DNA of 64,000 bases from Pontibacillus chungwhensis (GCF_030166655.1 NZ_CP126446.1:434001-498000); one strand, 5' to 3'; shown: positions 49,371-58,612, numbered from the stretch's first letter. Program-made: numbers and translations. The notes: generated from the sequence alone by a model not told the origin.

Positions 49371-50123
49371 GTGACATCACAGCACTATTTGTCATATGAA
49401 GATATTTTAAAGCGTATTGAATTGTTAAATGAACAATACGAATTAAACGATAGATATTTTGCTTCCATTACAGATCAGCTACTGGCTAGTGAACGCTCGG
49501 CTGATGAAATTATAATGGATGGGTTTCAACAGTTCTTGCAACAAGTTAATGAAGAAATGAGTAACATGGAGCAGTTCATGGATGTGAAAGCATCTTGTTT
49601 CATGGGCTGTGCGTTTTGTTGTTACTTCCCAATCATCATAACTGAATTAGAAGCGAAGACGATGAAGCGGATTATTGACCATTGGCCGGCAGAGCGTAAG
49701 CAACGGATTATGGATCATTTAGAGAAGTGGAAAGCTAATTATAAGGAAGAAATTGAACATGTTACTTCCATTGATCATGAGAATGATCCTGAATTTAAGA
49801 AGAAATACATCGCTTCGCAGGTACCTTGTCCGATGTTGGATACGGAGAGCAACATGTGTATGGCTTACGAGATTAGACCCATACCGTGCAGAACATATGT
49901 GAACTACGCCGATCCGAAAGTGTGTGCGGATAACTATATGCCAAAGGAAACCATTAGTTACGAATTCCTTTATGACTTCTATATGGGTTCTTTAAATGAA
50001 GTCCTTCAAGAGCTTTATGAAGACGGAGAAGAGATGTTTGTGGACTATCCATCCGATGTTTGGAACTATGACTACCTGGCTAACTGGGCGAAAGAATGGC
50101 TTAAAGAAGAACAACAGAAATAA
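49371..50123 (+). CDS. YkgJ family cysteine-cluster protein
   Basis: 250 residues. The zinc/iron-chelating cluster is visible as ASCFMGCAFCCYFPIIIT (Cys-x3-Cys-x2-Cys-Cys) and, 75 residues later, VPCPMLDTESNMCMAYEIRPIPCRTY. The rest is helical and acidic. YkgJ proteins are thought to bind a metal or Fe-S centre; function unproven. GTG start after AAGGGTGTAAGG. It is monocistronic. The 249 bases upstream contain no other gene. Confidence 0.85.
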   Translation: MTSQHYLSYEDILKRIELLNEQYELNDRYFASITDQLLASERSADEIIMDGFQQFLQQVNEEMSNMEQFMDVKASCFMGCAFCCYFPIIITELEAKTMKRIIDHWPAERKQRIMDHLEKWKANYKEEIEHVTSIDHENDPEFKKKYIASQVPCPMLDTESNMCMAYEIRPIPCRTYVNYADPKVCADNYMPKETISYEFLYDFYMGSLNEVLQELYEDGEEMFVDYPSDVWNYDYLANWAKEWLKEEQQK

Positions 50124-50140
50124 TGTAACAAGTCTATTAC

Positions 50141-50176
50141 AACCCCTCCCTTATGTTACAAAGGGAGGGGTTTTTT
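50141..50176 (+). terminator. Terminator of the YkgJ-like gene
   Basis: AACCCCTCCC and GGGAGGGGTTTTTT around 12 bases. Confidence 0.9.
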
Positions 50177-50412
50177 ATTGTACGTCAATAGTGATTCTCT
50201 TAAAAATAATTCTATTAAAGTAAAATAGTGGTAGTTGCTTTGCGGTATTCTAAATTCTGCTTGTTACCTGATCTGTCAATTTGTGAAGAGGTCGTACTGA
50301 AGTTGAGAGGACTCCCGTTTTATCCTTCATCCATTTTTACCCAAAATTATTACATAAAACCCGGTGGTATGATGAAGGTGTTCCAAACAAGAACACTACA
50401 GGAGGAGATTAC

Positions 50413-51141
50413 ATGTTTAAGAAAGTAACGATTACGACTGCTTTAGCATCAACTCTAATGGCAGGGGGCGTGATGCAGTCTGACGTGCATGCCCAGTCTC
50501 AAGATTCAATCCAGACAAAAACGTTTAAATTTGAAAGTGGTCAACAATTCAATCAAGAACAAATAAATCAATATATTAATAAGTATCTATCAAACTATGA
50601 AATAAAATGGGACCAAGCTAAACAAGAACAACCTAAATCAGATCAAGAAGCACCACAAACGCAGCAGAAAGCACCAGAAAGAGTGGAACAACAGGCGCCA
50701 ACTTCTCAACAACAAGAACCAGCTCAAGCTAAAGAACAAACCACAGAACAGCAAACAAATGCTTTAAGCCAGTTTGAACAGAAAGTCGTCGAACTGACAA
50801 ATGAAGAACGCGCAGCTCAAGGGTTAGATCCACTTAAGATTGATAAAGAATTAAGCAATGTAGCAGAGAAGAAATCTCAAGACATGGCTCAAAATGGATA
50901 TTTCTCTCACAACAGTCCAACGTATGGCTCTCCATTTGATATGATGAAGCAGTTTGGCATTGAGTACCGTACTGCTGGGGAAAACATCGCGAAAGGTCAA
51001 CAAACTCCGCAGGAAGTAGTTGACGCTTGGATGAATAGTGAAGGTCACCGTGCGAATATCTTAAATGAGAACTTTACACACATTGGCGTAGGTTTTGTTG
51101 AGGATGGAAACGTATGGACGCAACAATTTATTGGTAAATAA
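50413..51141 (+). CDS. Secreted CAP/SCP-domain protein (YkwD-like)
   Basis: 242 residues. A signal peptide ends at about VHA (27). Residues 45-115 are a Gln/Pro/Glu-rich linker. The CAP domain (117-242) has VVELTNEERAAQGLDPL, FSHNSPTYGSPFDMM, AGENIAKGQQTPQEVVDAWMNS and GHRANILN, with His and Glu of the CAP cavity. Homologues such as YkwD are secreted or cell-wall associated in Bacillus, and CAP/SafA-type proteins occur in spore coats. Strong AGGAGGAG site. The 289 bases upstream show no gene. Confidence 0.88.
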   Translation: MFKKVTITTALASTLMAGGVMQSDVHAQSQDSIQTKTFKFESGQQFNQEQINQYINKYLSNYEIKWDQAKQEQPKSDQEAPQTQQKAPERVEQQAPTSQQQEPAQAKEQTTEQQTNALSQFEQKVVELTNEERAAQGLDPLKIDKELSNVAEKKSQDMAQNGYFSHNSPTYGSPFDMMKQFGIEYRTAGENIAKGQQTPQEVVDAWMNSEGHRANILNENFTHIGVGFVEDGNVWTQQFIGK

Positions 51142-51147
51142 CTCATT

Positions 51148-51180
51148 TAGCCCCGGATAAATTCCGGGGTAATTTTTTTA
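51148..51180 (+). terminator. Terminator of the CAP gene
   Basis: AGCCCCGG pairs with CCGGGGT around seven bases, followed by seven T. Confidence 0.85.
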
Positions 51181-51272
51181 GATTTTCCCTCGTTGAGGGA
51201 TGTGCTTTGGTTAAAAGGAATTGGGTTAAAGCCATGTGTAACGGGTATATTTACTATAGGAAGTAGACTACG

Positions 51273-51311
51273 TTGACAGTGCTTGACAATCCCTATGGAT
51301 ACGTTTACTCT
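51273..51311 (+). promoter_or_regulatory. Promoter and cre-like site of the EIIA-sacT transcript
   Basis: Two TTGACA boxes (51273-51278 and 51283-51288) could serve as -35; the second has TACTCT at 17 bp. TGGATACGTTTACT at 51296-51309 matches 12 of 14 positions of the cre consensus TGWAARCGYTWNCW, so CcpA should repress here. Confidence 0.55.
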
Positions 51312-51332
51312 TAAAAGTAAACAATAGAGCTT

Positions 51333-51366
51333 GGATTGTAACTGACTCGATCAGGCAAGACCTAAA
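51333..51366 (+). promoter_or_regulatory. RAT antiterminator site 1
   Basis: Begins GGATTGTAACTG and ends CAGGCAAGACCTAAA, the SacT/LicT-type RNA target. It overlaps the left arm of the following terminator, so bound antiterminator protein prevents its folding. Confidence 0.9.
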
Positions 51367-51403
51367 ACGTAGATGTCTTCTACCCGTTTTAGGTCTTTTT
51401 ATT
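51358..51403 (+). terminator. Conditional terminator before the EIIA gene
   Basis: AGACCTAAAACG and CGTTTTAGGTCT followed by T5; shares bases with RAT 1. Confidence 0.9.
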
Positions 51404-51434
51404 TCACAAATATTCAGAAAAAGGGTGACCTAAT

Positions 51435-51932
51435 ATGTTAAAGAAATTATTCGGTAAAAAAGACAAAGTCTCTGAAGAAGTACTAGTAGCGCCATTGAAC
51501 GGTAAGGTGCTAGATCTTGAAGAGGTACCAGACCCTGTTTTCTCTCAAAAAATGATGGGAGAAGGATTGGCGATTGAACCTGCAGATGGGAATGTTGTTG
51601 CTCCGATCGCTGGGGAAATCGTTCAGTTGTTCCCAACTAAACACGCCATCGGAATTAAGACAGCGGGTGGACTAGAAGTATTAATCCACATCGGTCTTGA
51701 AACGGTAAGTATGGAAGGGGACGGTTTTGAAGGTCACGTTGAAGTTGGCGATAAAGTAAAACCAGGTGATTCTCTTATCACATTTGATGTAGATAAAGTG
51801 AAAGAAAAAGCAAAAAGCACTATTACACCAGTTATCATTACGAACAGTGACGAAGTAGAAAATATGGAGCGCTTAAATAGCGGCGAAACAACAAAAGGTG
51901 AAACGGAACTTCTAAAAGTAACCTTAAAATAA
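51435..51932 (+). CDS. PTS glucose-type EIIA component
   Basis: 165 residues of the EIIA-Glc (Crr) fold. The phosphorylated His is His85 in EVLIHIGLETV, and His70 in FPTKHAIGI is the second active-site His. Its N-terminus MLKKLFGKKDK is the membrane-binding helix. It passes phosphate from HPr to a EIIBC lacking its own EIIA, here the sucrose permease encoded downstream. A separate EIIA gene next to the antiterminator is unusual for the Bacillus sac system. The RAT/terminator controls it. Confidence 0.92.
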   Translation: MLKKLFGKKDKVSEEVLVAPLNGKVLDLEEVPDPVFSQKMMGEGLAIEPADGNVVAPIAGEIVQLFPTKHAIGIKTAGGLEVLIHIGLETVSMEGDGFEGHVEVGDKVKPGDSLITFDVDKVKEKAKSTITPVIITNSDEVENMERLNSGETTKGETELLKVTLK

Positions 51933-51960
51933 ATAGTAGCCGCCATTTGCTCGATCTAAA

Positions 51961-52010
51961 GTTGTGTTTATCATGGAAAACTGCCATGATAAACACAACC
52001 TTTTATTTTT
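51961..52010 (+). terminator. Terminator between EIIA and the antiterminator gene
   Basis: A 16-bp perfect stem (GTTGTGTTTATCATGG) with a seven-base loop and a T-rich tail. Readthrough must give the lower level of sacT needed, unless a promoter is present. Confidence 0.85.
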
Positions 52011-52037
52011 TAGAAACGTATAGGAGGTGGCGGCGAT

Positions 52038-52865
52038 ATGAAAATTAATAAAATCCTAAATAATAATGCGGTTGTTGTAAAAGAAGATGATCAGGAAAAG
52101 ATTGTCATGGGGGCAGGGATTGCCTTTCAAAAATCGAAGAATGATGTCATCAGTCAGTCTAAAATTGAGAAAATCTTCGTGATGTCAGAAGGAAACAAAA
52201 AGTTCCAGGAGTTGTTGAAAACGCTGCCTGAAGATGTAATTGAACTTGCTGAAGAGATTATCAGCTATGCGGAGGGCTTCTTGAAAGTTCCTCTTAGTAA
52301 TCATATTCACATCTCTTTAACCGATCATATTTCATTTGCAATTGAACGTCTTAAGCAAGGCTTCCGAATTCAAAACAAGCTTATTACAGAAATCAAAACG
52401 CTTTATGCGCAAGAATTCTCGATTGGTTTATGGGCGATTGATTTGATCGAAAAAAGGACTGGTGTGGCGATTCCAGAAGATGAGGCGGCTCACATTGCGT
52501 TACACATTCATACGGCAAAGCTCGGTGCCAGTACAATGGAAAACACAATGAAGCATACGACTATGATTAATGAAATGATCGGTGTATTAGAAGAGGAATC
52601 TGGCTCAACAGTGGATCCTGAGGGGATTTCCCATCAACGTATGGTGACACACCTTCATTTTGCATTAAACCGTATTGAAACAGGGGAACCGTTCCACGAT
52701 ATGGACCCGGACATGCTCGAGCTGATTCAGACAAAGTATGAAGGCGCTTTTGTGCTGTCGCAGAAAATGGCCCAATTCATCAAAGACGAGTATGAAGTTT
52801 CATTCCCTGCTTCTGAGGTTGGGTATATTGCTCTTCACATCCAGAGAGTGCTAGAACGTACCTAG
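52038..52865 (+). CDS. sacT: BglG/SacT-family transcription antiterminator
   Basis: 275 residues. The RNA-binding CAT domain (1-56) shows MKINKILNNNAVVVKEDDQEKIVMGAGIAFQK. Two PRD domains follow (about 65-170 and 172-275) with the phosphorylated His residues in NHIHISLTDH, HIALHIHTA, HLHFALNRIE and ALHIQRVLE. It binds the two RAT sites in this locus and is controlled by PTS phosphorylation according to sucrose supply and HPr state. AGGAGGTGG precedes the ATG. Confidence 0.92.
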   Translation: MKINKILNNNAVVVKEDDQEKIVMGAGIAFQKSKNDVISQSKIEKIFVMSEGNKKFQELLKTLPEDVIELAEEIISYAEGFLKVPLSNHIHISLTDHISFAIERLKQGFRIQNKLITEIKTLYAQEFSIGLWAIDLIEKRTGVAIPEDEAAHIALHIHTAKLGASTMENTMKHTTMINEMIGVLEEESGSTVDPEGISHQRMVTHLHFALNRIETGEPFHDMDPDMLELIQTKYEGAFVLSQKMAQFIKDEYEVSFPASEVGYIALHIQRVLERT

Positions 52866-52893
52866 TCTGGAAAGTATTTTTAGAGTAAAGGTG

Positions 52894-52922
52894 TTGCATA
52901 TCGGCAACGCTTACATTACAAT
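52894..52922 (+). promoter_or_regulatory. Promoter and cre-like site of the sacP operon
   Basis: TTGCAT, 17 bases, TACAAT. CGGCAACGCTTACA at 52902-52915 matches 11 of 14 positions of the cre consensus and lies between -35 and -10. Confidence 0.5.
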
Positions 52923-52945
52923 GGAGTTACAAATTCAATAAAGCA

Positions 52946-52978
52946 GGATTGTTACTGTTTTGGCAGGCAAGACCTAAA
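52946..52978 (+). promoter_or_regulatory. RAT antiterminator site 2
   Basis: Begins GGATTGTTACTG and ends GGCAGGCAAGACCTAAA; overlaps the next terminator arm by 13 bases. Confidence 0.92.
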
Positions 52979-53033
52979 GTGTTTACGAGGGTGACGTGTA
53001 CCCTTTGTAAATAGTTTAGGTCTTGCCTTTTTT
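52966..53033 (+). terminator. Conditional terminator before sacP
   Basis: GGCAAGACCTAAA and TTTAGGTCTTGCC pair, with an inner hairpin (AGGGT/ACCCT), followed by T6. Confidence 0.9.
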
Positions 53034-53084
53034 ATGTTTTAGAACGTTTAGGGTTAACTTATTTTGAAAAGGGAGGAAAACAAC

Positions 53085-54458
53085 ATGGACTACAAAGATA
53101 TAGCACAGAAGTTAGTTCCGTTGTTAGGTGGAAAGGATAACGTAGTTAGTGCAACACACTGCGCGACGCGTCTTCGCTTGGTTATTAGTGACGAAAGCCA
53201 AGTCGACCAATCTGCCATTGAAGAACTTGATGGAGTTAAAGGGGCTTTCTCAAGTTCAGGTCAGTATCAAATTATCTTTGGTACAGGCGTTGTGAACAAA
53301 GTGTTCCAACCATTTGCTAAAGAATTAGGCATTGAGCAAGGGGAACAAAAAGAAGGCGTGAATCATAAAGAAGCAGCAAAACAAAACATGAATCCATTTG
53401 CTCGTTTTGCCCGTATGCTTTCAAATATTTTCGTTCCGATCATTCCGGCAATCGTAGCCAGCGGTATGTTAATGGGTCTTCTTGGATTGATGAAAGCTTA
53501 TGAATGGGGCGACCCAGATGGTGCGATCTTCACCATGTTAGATATGTTCTCTTCTGCTGCCTTTATTATCTTACCGATTCTAATTGGTTTTAGTGCAGCA
53601 AGAGAGTTTGGTGCTACACCTTATCTAGGTGCTGTTATCGGTGGAATTATGACGCACCCGGCGTTGTTAAACGCTTGGAATGCTGGTAGTGCAGAAATTC
53701 CGACGATGGATTTCTTCGGATTTTCTATTGAAATGCTAGGGTATCAAGGAACGGTAATTCCGGTCCTATTAACGGTATATATCATGAGTCTTCTTGAGAA
53801 GAATATCCGCAAAGTTGTGCCAGGTGTAATTGATTTACTTGTGACACCGTTCTTAACGGTTATCTTAACTGGTTTCGCAGCCCTTCTTGTTATTGGCCCT
53901 GCAGGTCGCTTACTTGGTTCAGGTATTACGACCGTTCTGGATGTTGTGTACGGTACGGCTCAAGGGTTAGCGGGTCTTGTGTTTGGTGGTACGTACTCTC
54001 TGATTGTCTTAACAGGTGTACACCACAGCTTCCACGCTATTGAAGCAGAGATTTTAACTAAAACAGGTAACTACCTTTTACCAATTTGGGCGATGGCAAA
54101 CGTTGCTCAAGGTGGTGCTGGTCTGGCTGTGTTCTTCAAAACCAAGAACAAAAAGACGAAAGAGATTGCGTTACCAGCAGCTGTCTCAGCATTCTTAGGT
54201 ATTACAGAGCCTGTCATCTTTGGTGTTAACTTAAAACACCGTCGTCCATTCATAGGGGCGATGATCGGTGGTGCGCTAGGTGGCTTCTACGTTACCTTTA
54301 CTGGTGTCATTGCAAACGGTATTGGTCTAACCGGTCTTCCGATGATTGCCTTAACCACTGGTTCTGACACATTGAACTATATCATCGGCCTTGTGATCGC
54401 TATTGGTGGTGCCTTCTTAGCAACACTACTTCTAGGTTGGAAAGAAGAGAAAAAATAG
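53085..54458 (+). CDS. sacP: Sucrose-type PTS EIIBC permease
   Basis: 457 residues. The EIIB domain (1-85) contains the phosphocysteine Cys26 in ATHCATRLRL. EIIC (about 105-455) has some eight to ten helices and the G-[IV]-T-E-P motif as FLGITEPVIFGVN. No EIIA domain is fused, so it depends on the EIIA gene upstream. It takes up sucrose as sucrose-6-phosphate. The start at 53085 follows GGGAGG and skips seven in-frame codons. Confidence 0.9.
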   Translation: MDYKDIAQKLVPLLGGKDNVVSATHCATRLRLVISDESQVDQSAIEELDGVKGAFSSSGQYQIIFGTGVVNKVFQPFAKELGIEQGEQKEGVNHKEAAKQNMNPFARFARMLSNIFVPIIPAIVASGMLMGLLGLMKAYEWGDPDGAIFTMLDMFSSAAFIILPILIGFSAAREFGATPYLGAVIGGIMTHPALLNAWNAGSAEIPTMDFFGFSIEMLGYQGTVIPVLLTVYIMSLLEKNIRKVVPGVIDLLVTPFLTVILTGFAALLVIGPAGRLLGSGITTVLDVVYGTAQGLAGLVFGGTYSLIVLTGVHHSFHAIEAEILTKTGNYLLPIWAMANVAQGGAGLAVFFKTKNKKTKEIALPAAVSAFLGITEPVIFGVNLKHRRPFIGAMIGGALGGFYVTFTGVIANGIGLTGLPMIALTTGSDTLNYIIGLVIAIGGAFLATLLLGWKEEKK

Positions 54459-54469
54459 AACAAGTGAAC

Positions 54470-54501
54470 AAGAAGTCAGGCCCATTGCCTGACTTCTTTT
54501 A
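54470..54501 (+). terminator. Terminator after sacP
   Basis: AAGAAGTCAGGC and GCCTGACTTCTT around five bases, then TTTT. It probably limits expression of the next two genes. Confidence 0.8.
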
Positions 54502-54570
54502 TTCATGTGAGACAGCGCTATGCGTTTTTGATAATCTATAACTATGGAACTCTTGAAGGGAGAGCGTAAC

Positions 54571-55521
54571 ATGACAAAAGGCATTATTAGTTTGGGAGAA
54601 GCACTGATTGATTTCATTCCATTGACTAGTGAAAACACAGAATATCAGAAGAGCCCAGGTGGTGCCCCGGCAAACGTTGCTGTAGGGTTGGCACGCCTTG
54701 GGGCTAAGTCTACGTTTTTAGGGAAGGTAGGAGATGACTCATTAGGTCACTTCCTTAAAGACACTTTAACCTCTTATGGTGTTAAAACAGATGGTATGAC
54801 GTTTACAGAAGACGTGCGCACAGGCGTTGTATTTGTAACCCTTGCAGACAATGGAGAGAGAAGCTTTGAGTTCTTTATTAATCCAAGTGCGGATCAAATG
54901 CTTCGTGTCGAAGATGTAGAAGAATCCTTGTTTGATGAACACCGTGTCCTTCACTTTGGAACGATCTCTATGATTAATGAGCCAGCGAAACAAGCGACGA
55001 AGCATGCGGTACAGGTCGCACGTGATAAAGGGTTGGTCGTATCCTTTGACCCTAATCTTCGTATGAGTTTATGGTCTTCAGAAGATCAGGCGAAAGAAGC
55101 GATTGTCTCTATGCTTGATCAGGTTGATGTGCTTAAAGTTTCAGAGGAAGAACTTGAGTTTGTTACAGGTGAGAAAGATATTGAATCCGGAATTAAACAA
55201 ATGAATGACAAATATGATATTCCATTTATGCTTGTAACACTTGGTGGAGATGGTAGTTACGTGGTGACGAATGGAGAAATGGCTAAAGTGGACGCCATGA
55301 AAGTGGATGCGGTTGATACCACTGGTGCAGGAGATGCATTCGTTTCAGGTATTTTATATGCAATCAATGAAGCAGATGTTTCGATGGAGGAACTCTCCAT
55401 TGAGCAGGCTGTTGAGATGGCGAAAATGGCTAGTGTATCAGGTGCCCTTGCTGCTTCTACTAAGGGTGCTATGACAGCTTTACCAACAATCGATCAAGTG
55501 AAACAACACTTATCTTCCTAA
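54571..55521 (+). CDS. scrK: Fructokinase (PfkB/ribokinase family)
   Basis: 316 residues. N-terminal GEALIDFIP and GGAPANVAVGLARLGA form the sugar lid; VDTTGAGDAFVSGIL near 250-264 holds the catalytic Asp and anion hole. It phosphorylates the fructose released by sucrose-6-phosphate hydrolase. The ATG at 54571 follows GAAGGGAGAG; nine upstream in-frame codons are excluded. It is 12 bases before sacA. Confidence 0.9.
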   Translation: MTKGIISLGEALIDFIPLTSENTEYQKSPGGAPANVAVGLARLGAKSTFLGKVGDDSLGHFLKDTLTSYGVKTDGMTFTEDVRTGVVFVTLADNGERSFEFFINPSADQMLRVEDVEESLFDEHRVLHFGTISMINEPAKQATKHAVQVARDKGLVVSFDPNLRMSLWSSEDQAKEAIVSMLDQVDVLKVSEEELEFVTGEKDIESGIKQMNDKYDIPFMLVTLGGDGSYVVTNGEMAKVDAMKVDAVDTTGAGDAFVSGILYAINEADVSMEELSIEQAVEMAKMASVSGALAASTKGAMTALPTIDQVKQHLSS

Positions 55522-55533
55522 GGAGGGACTTTT

Positions 55534-56982
55534 GTGTCTCAAAGAGATAACCAGCTTCGCCAAGAGGCTTATGCAGAAATAGAGAAATTTCGTGATCAGG
55601 TAGAAGCCGACCCTCATCGTCTTCGCTTTCATATACAGCCGCCTGTGGGGTTATTAAATGACCCAAACGGCTTCATTCAATATAACGGCACCTACCACAT
55701 GTTTTATCAGTGGATGCCGTTTAAAACAGGGCACGGGGCTAAGTTCTGGGGGCATTACACGTCTTCAGATCTCGTAAACTGGCAGGCGGAGCCTATTGCG
55801 CTTACACCTTCTGAGTGGTTTGAGAAGAATGGCTGTTATTCTGGTAGTGCCATTGAAGCAAATGGAAAGATGAATCTGTTCTATACCGGAAATGTGAAAG
55901 ATGAAGAAGGGAACCGAGAAAGCTATCAAGTATTGGCGACATCAGAAGATGGAATTCACTTCGAGAAGCAAGGTGTTGTACTAGAATTACCTGAAGATTA
56001 TACCGCTCACTTTCGCGACCCAAAAGTTTGGAAACATGAGGACACCTGGTATATGGTGGTTGGAACACAGAACCACGATTTACAGGGGCGCGTTGCGTTG
56101 TTCCGTTCAACAGATCTTGAAGCCTGGGAGCATATGGGGATTGTAACAGGAGCTCATACCGATCAACTAGATGACTTTGGCTTCATGTGGGAATGCCCGG
56201 ATCTATTCGAACTGCAAGGCAAGCATATCTTAGTCGTATCTCCTCAAGGGTTAGAAGCAGATGGTAACCATTATCAAAATGTTTATCAATCTGGATACTT
56301 TGTCGGGGATATGAATTACAACACAGGAAAGCTTAATCACGGTTCTTTTAAAGAGCTTGACCAAGGGTTCGAATTTTACGCTCCGCAAACCACTGTCGAT
56401 GAACATGGTCGTCGTATTTTAGTTGGATGGATGGGTGTACCTGACCAGGATGAAGAGCATCATCCAACGATTAAACACAAATGGATCCATACGCTTACTC
56501 TTCCAAGAGAGTTAATACTTGAGGGAGATAAGCTTATTCAAAAGCCTGTACAAGAATTAGAGAAGCTTCGAAAAGAAGAAGTTTCCTATGAACGCGTAGA
56601 GTTAAACGATGTGGAAACAACGATTGAAGGAATCGAAGGGGATGCGTTTGAGCTTCATGTTGGATTTGAAAGCAATGATTCTGATGTGTTTGAACTAACG
56701 TTACGAAATGATGCAAGGCTTGTTTATCACAAACCGAGTGGAGAATTAACGCTTGAGCGTAAACGCTTTGAAGATCGTCGTACGGAATCAAGAACGTGTA
56801 AGATTGGAAACTTAGAGGACCTTCATTTGTTTGTAGATACCTCATCTATAGAGATGTTCGTCAATGGTGGGGAAGAGGTCTTTACGGCCCGTTATTACCC
56901 GTCAGAAAACAATCGTACCGTTCAGTTTGCAGCTTCAGGAGAAGTGACATTAAACATTTCTCATTGGAAACTATCCGAATAG
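55534..56982 (+). CDS. sacA: Sucrose-6-phosphate hydrolase (GH32)
   Basis: 482 residues. GH32 motifs: nucleophile Asp43 in GLLNDPNGF, FHMFYQW-type strand HMFYQWMPF, transition-state FRDPKVW and acid/base ECPDLF. A C-terminal beta-sandwich starts near 360. It hydrolyses imported sucrose-6-phosphate to glucose-6-phosphate and fructose. GTG start after AAGGAGGG. Last gene of the sucrose operon. Confidence 0.93.
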   Translation: MSQRDNQLRQEAYAEIEKFRDQVEADPHRLRFHIQPPVGLLNDPNGFIQYNGTYHMFYQWMPFKTGHGAKFWGHYTSSDLVNWQAEPIALTPSEWFEKNGCYSGSAIEANGKMNLFYTGNVKDEEGNRESYQVLATSEDGIHFEKQGVVLELPEDYTAHFRDPKVWKHEDTWYMVVGTQNHDLQGRVALFRSTDLEAWEHMGIVTGAHTDQLDDFGFMWECPDLFELQGKHILVVSPQGLEADGNHYQNVYQSGYFVGDMNYNTGKLNHGSFKELDQGFEFYAPQTTVDEHGRRILVGWMGVPDQDEEHHPTIKHKWIHTLTLPRELILEGDKLIQKPVQELEKLRKEEVSYERVELNDVETTIEGIEGDAFELHVGFESNDSDVFELTLRNDARLVYHKPSGELTLERKRFEDRRTESRTCKIGNLEDLHLFVDTSSIEMFVNGGEEVFTARYYPSENNRTVQFAASGEVTLNISHWKLSE

Positions 56983-56993
56983 ATTGAACCAAA

Positions 56994-57028
56994 AAAGACG
57001 CCTCGGAGGTCATCTCCCAGGCGTCTTT
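56994..57028. terminator. Terminator of the sucrose operon and glsA
   Basis: AAAGACGCCT and AGGCGTCTTT around 15 bases, with A and T runs on either side. Confidence 0.85.
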
Positions 57029-57041
57029 CGTTTTACTCAAA

Positions 57042-57989
57042 TTATTTCTTACCTTTTGGATGAAAGATGTTCAGGTCGAGATCTTTCGAAAGACGTTCTA
57101 AGATTTTACTCCCCCCTACACTGTTTCCTTTCGGGTTAATAGCAGGTCCTATGACGCCAATCCCATATCTCCCTGGAACAGCCCCGAAAATGCCGCCGCT
57201 AATTCCGCTTTTGCATGGAAATCCAACGTTTACAGCGAAGCGACCTGACTCATTATACATACCCGAAGTCATCATGATCGCTTCAATTGTCGTTAAATGA
57301 TCAGGGTGTAGGAGTTGTTCTCCTTGTTCAATCGTCCGGCCGCCATTTGCAAAGAACAAACCTAATAAGGCTAAGTCGCGTACCTGAAACTGAATGGAGT
57401 TGATTCGGAAGTATAAGTCGAGTGCTTCTTCCGGGTCAAGGGCTACAGAACCTGTACTACTCATATAATAAGCGAGGGCACGATTGCGGTCTCCTTTTCG
57501 TTTCTCGGATTCGTACACTTCTTCGTTCATGTGGATGTCATCGTGACCGAGTACAGTCTTTAACATCATCATGATTCGATCAAAGCGCTCCTCGACGGTT
57601 GATCCTTTGATTAGAGAGCATATGGCAATAGCTCCTGCGTTAACCATGGGGTTGAACGGTCTATGTACATCATCTGCTTCGAGATGACTAATAGTATTGA
57701 AGTGGTCTCCCATTGGCTCCATACCAACGGTTTGAAACACTTTCTCCTCTCCGAGATCTTCTAATGCAATCATAAGACTGACTACCTTAGAGGCGCTTTG
57801 CAGAGAGAAGGAAAGGTCCTTCGTTCCTGCTGTATAAATGTTCTGATCCAAATCGATTACAGCAATGCCGATATCGTTTTGGTTTAACTCACTCACACAT
57901 GGAAGGCTTTCTACGACTTCTCCTTGAGTGGTATACGGTGTATATTCAGTTATAATTTCTTGTAAATAGTCATCGCTTAATTTAACCAT
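57042..57989 (-). CDS. glsA: Glutaminase A
   Basis: 315 residues of the beta-lactamase-like Ser glutaminase family. Catalytic Ser-x-x-Lys is in FSLQSASKVVS (Ser66/Lys69 approximately); RPFNPMVNAGAIA, YYMSSTGSVALDPEEALDLYF and VGFPCKSGISGGIFG are the other signatures. It deaminates glutamine to glutamate, feeding nitrogen or osmolyte pools. Monocistronic, with GGGGG seven bases before the ATG. Confidence 0.95.
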   Translation of the reverse strand: MVKLSDDYLQEIITEYTPYTTQGEVVESLPCVSELNQNDIGIAVIDLDQNIYTAGTKDLSFSLQSASKVVSLMIALEDLGEEKVFQTVGMEPMGDHFNTISHLEADDVHRPFNPMVNAGAIAICSLIKGSTVEERFDRIMMMLKTVLGHDDIHMNEEVYESEKRKGDRNRALAYYMSSTGSVALDPEEALDLYFRINSIQFQVRDLALLGLFFANGGRTIEQGEQLLHPDHLTTIEAIMMTSGMYNESGRFAVNVGFPCKSGISGGIFGAVPGRYGIGVIGPAINPKGNSVGGSKILERLSKDLDLNIFHPKGKK

Positions 57990-58115
57990 TTTGCTGCCCC
58001 CAATCGTCTTCGTCCTAATTATGTAGCCTAACTTATCCGTGTCGAAACCTCCTAAAGGTTATGTTACAATTTTTGTAATGTTGAGTAGATCTTTAAGTAA
58101 AGGGGTGGAGTCGAT

Positions 58116-58490
58116 TTGGATTTCGTAACCATGATGGCTGAGGAGAAGATTAAGCAGGCTGAACGTGAAGGTGTGTTTAAGGATCTTCCGGGTAAAGGGA
58201 AACCCCTTGATTTATCTGAGATTCAAGCTGTACCGGAGGATCTAAGGGCGAGTTATACGATCCTGAAGAACGCGAATATGCTTCCTGAAGAAATGGAAGT
58301 GAAGAAAGAAATTGTTCGTATTGAAGAACTGGTAGCACTTTGTACGGATGAGGAAGAACGAATGGCTTATCAGAAAGAGTTAAAAGAAAAGGAGATTCAT
58401 TTTCAAACTCTTATGGAAAAGCGGAAGATGAAGCAATCAGGTGCTTATAAGAGATATAGTGGTAAGATCCGACGCCGATTTGGTTTATGA
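58116..58490 (+). CDS. DUF1992 (DnaJ-homologue subfamily C member 28-like) protein
   Basis: 124 residues. Begins VTMMAEEKIKQAEREGVFKDLPGKGKPLDL and continues RASYTILKNANMLPEEMEVKKEI, the defining segments of DUF1992. The rest is a long charged helix ending in a basic tail. No J domain is present. TTG start after AAAGGGG. Monocistronic; function unknown. Confidence 0.85.
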   Translation: MDFVTMMAEEKIKQAEREGVFKDLPGKGKPLDLSEIQAVPEDLRASYTILKNANMLPEEMEVKKEIVRIEELVALCTDEEERMAYQKELKEKEIHFQTLMEKRKMKQSGAYKRYSGKIRRRFGL

Positions 58491-58521
58491 GTGTTGGACT
58501 AGTAGCCAGTTTTCAACGTTT

Positions 58522-58553
58522 AAAGAACCCATGTGGAAAAGGGTTCTTTTTTT
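58522..58553 (+). terminator. Terminator of the DUF1992 gene
   Basis: AAAGAACCC and GGGTTCTTT around ten bases, then T run. Confidence 0.88.
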
Positions 58554-58612
58554 GTGGAAATAGAATTTTGTTCAAACACATATAAACAAATGAAAGCATA
58601 CATATTATTTAT

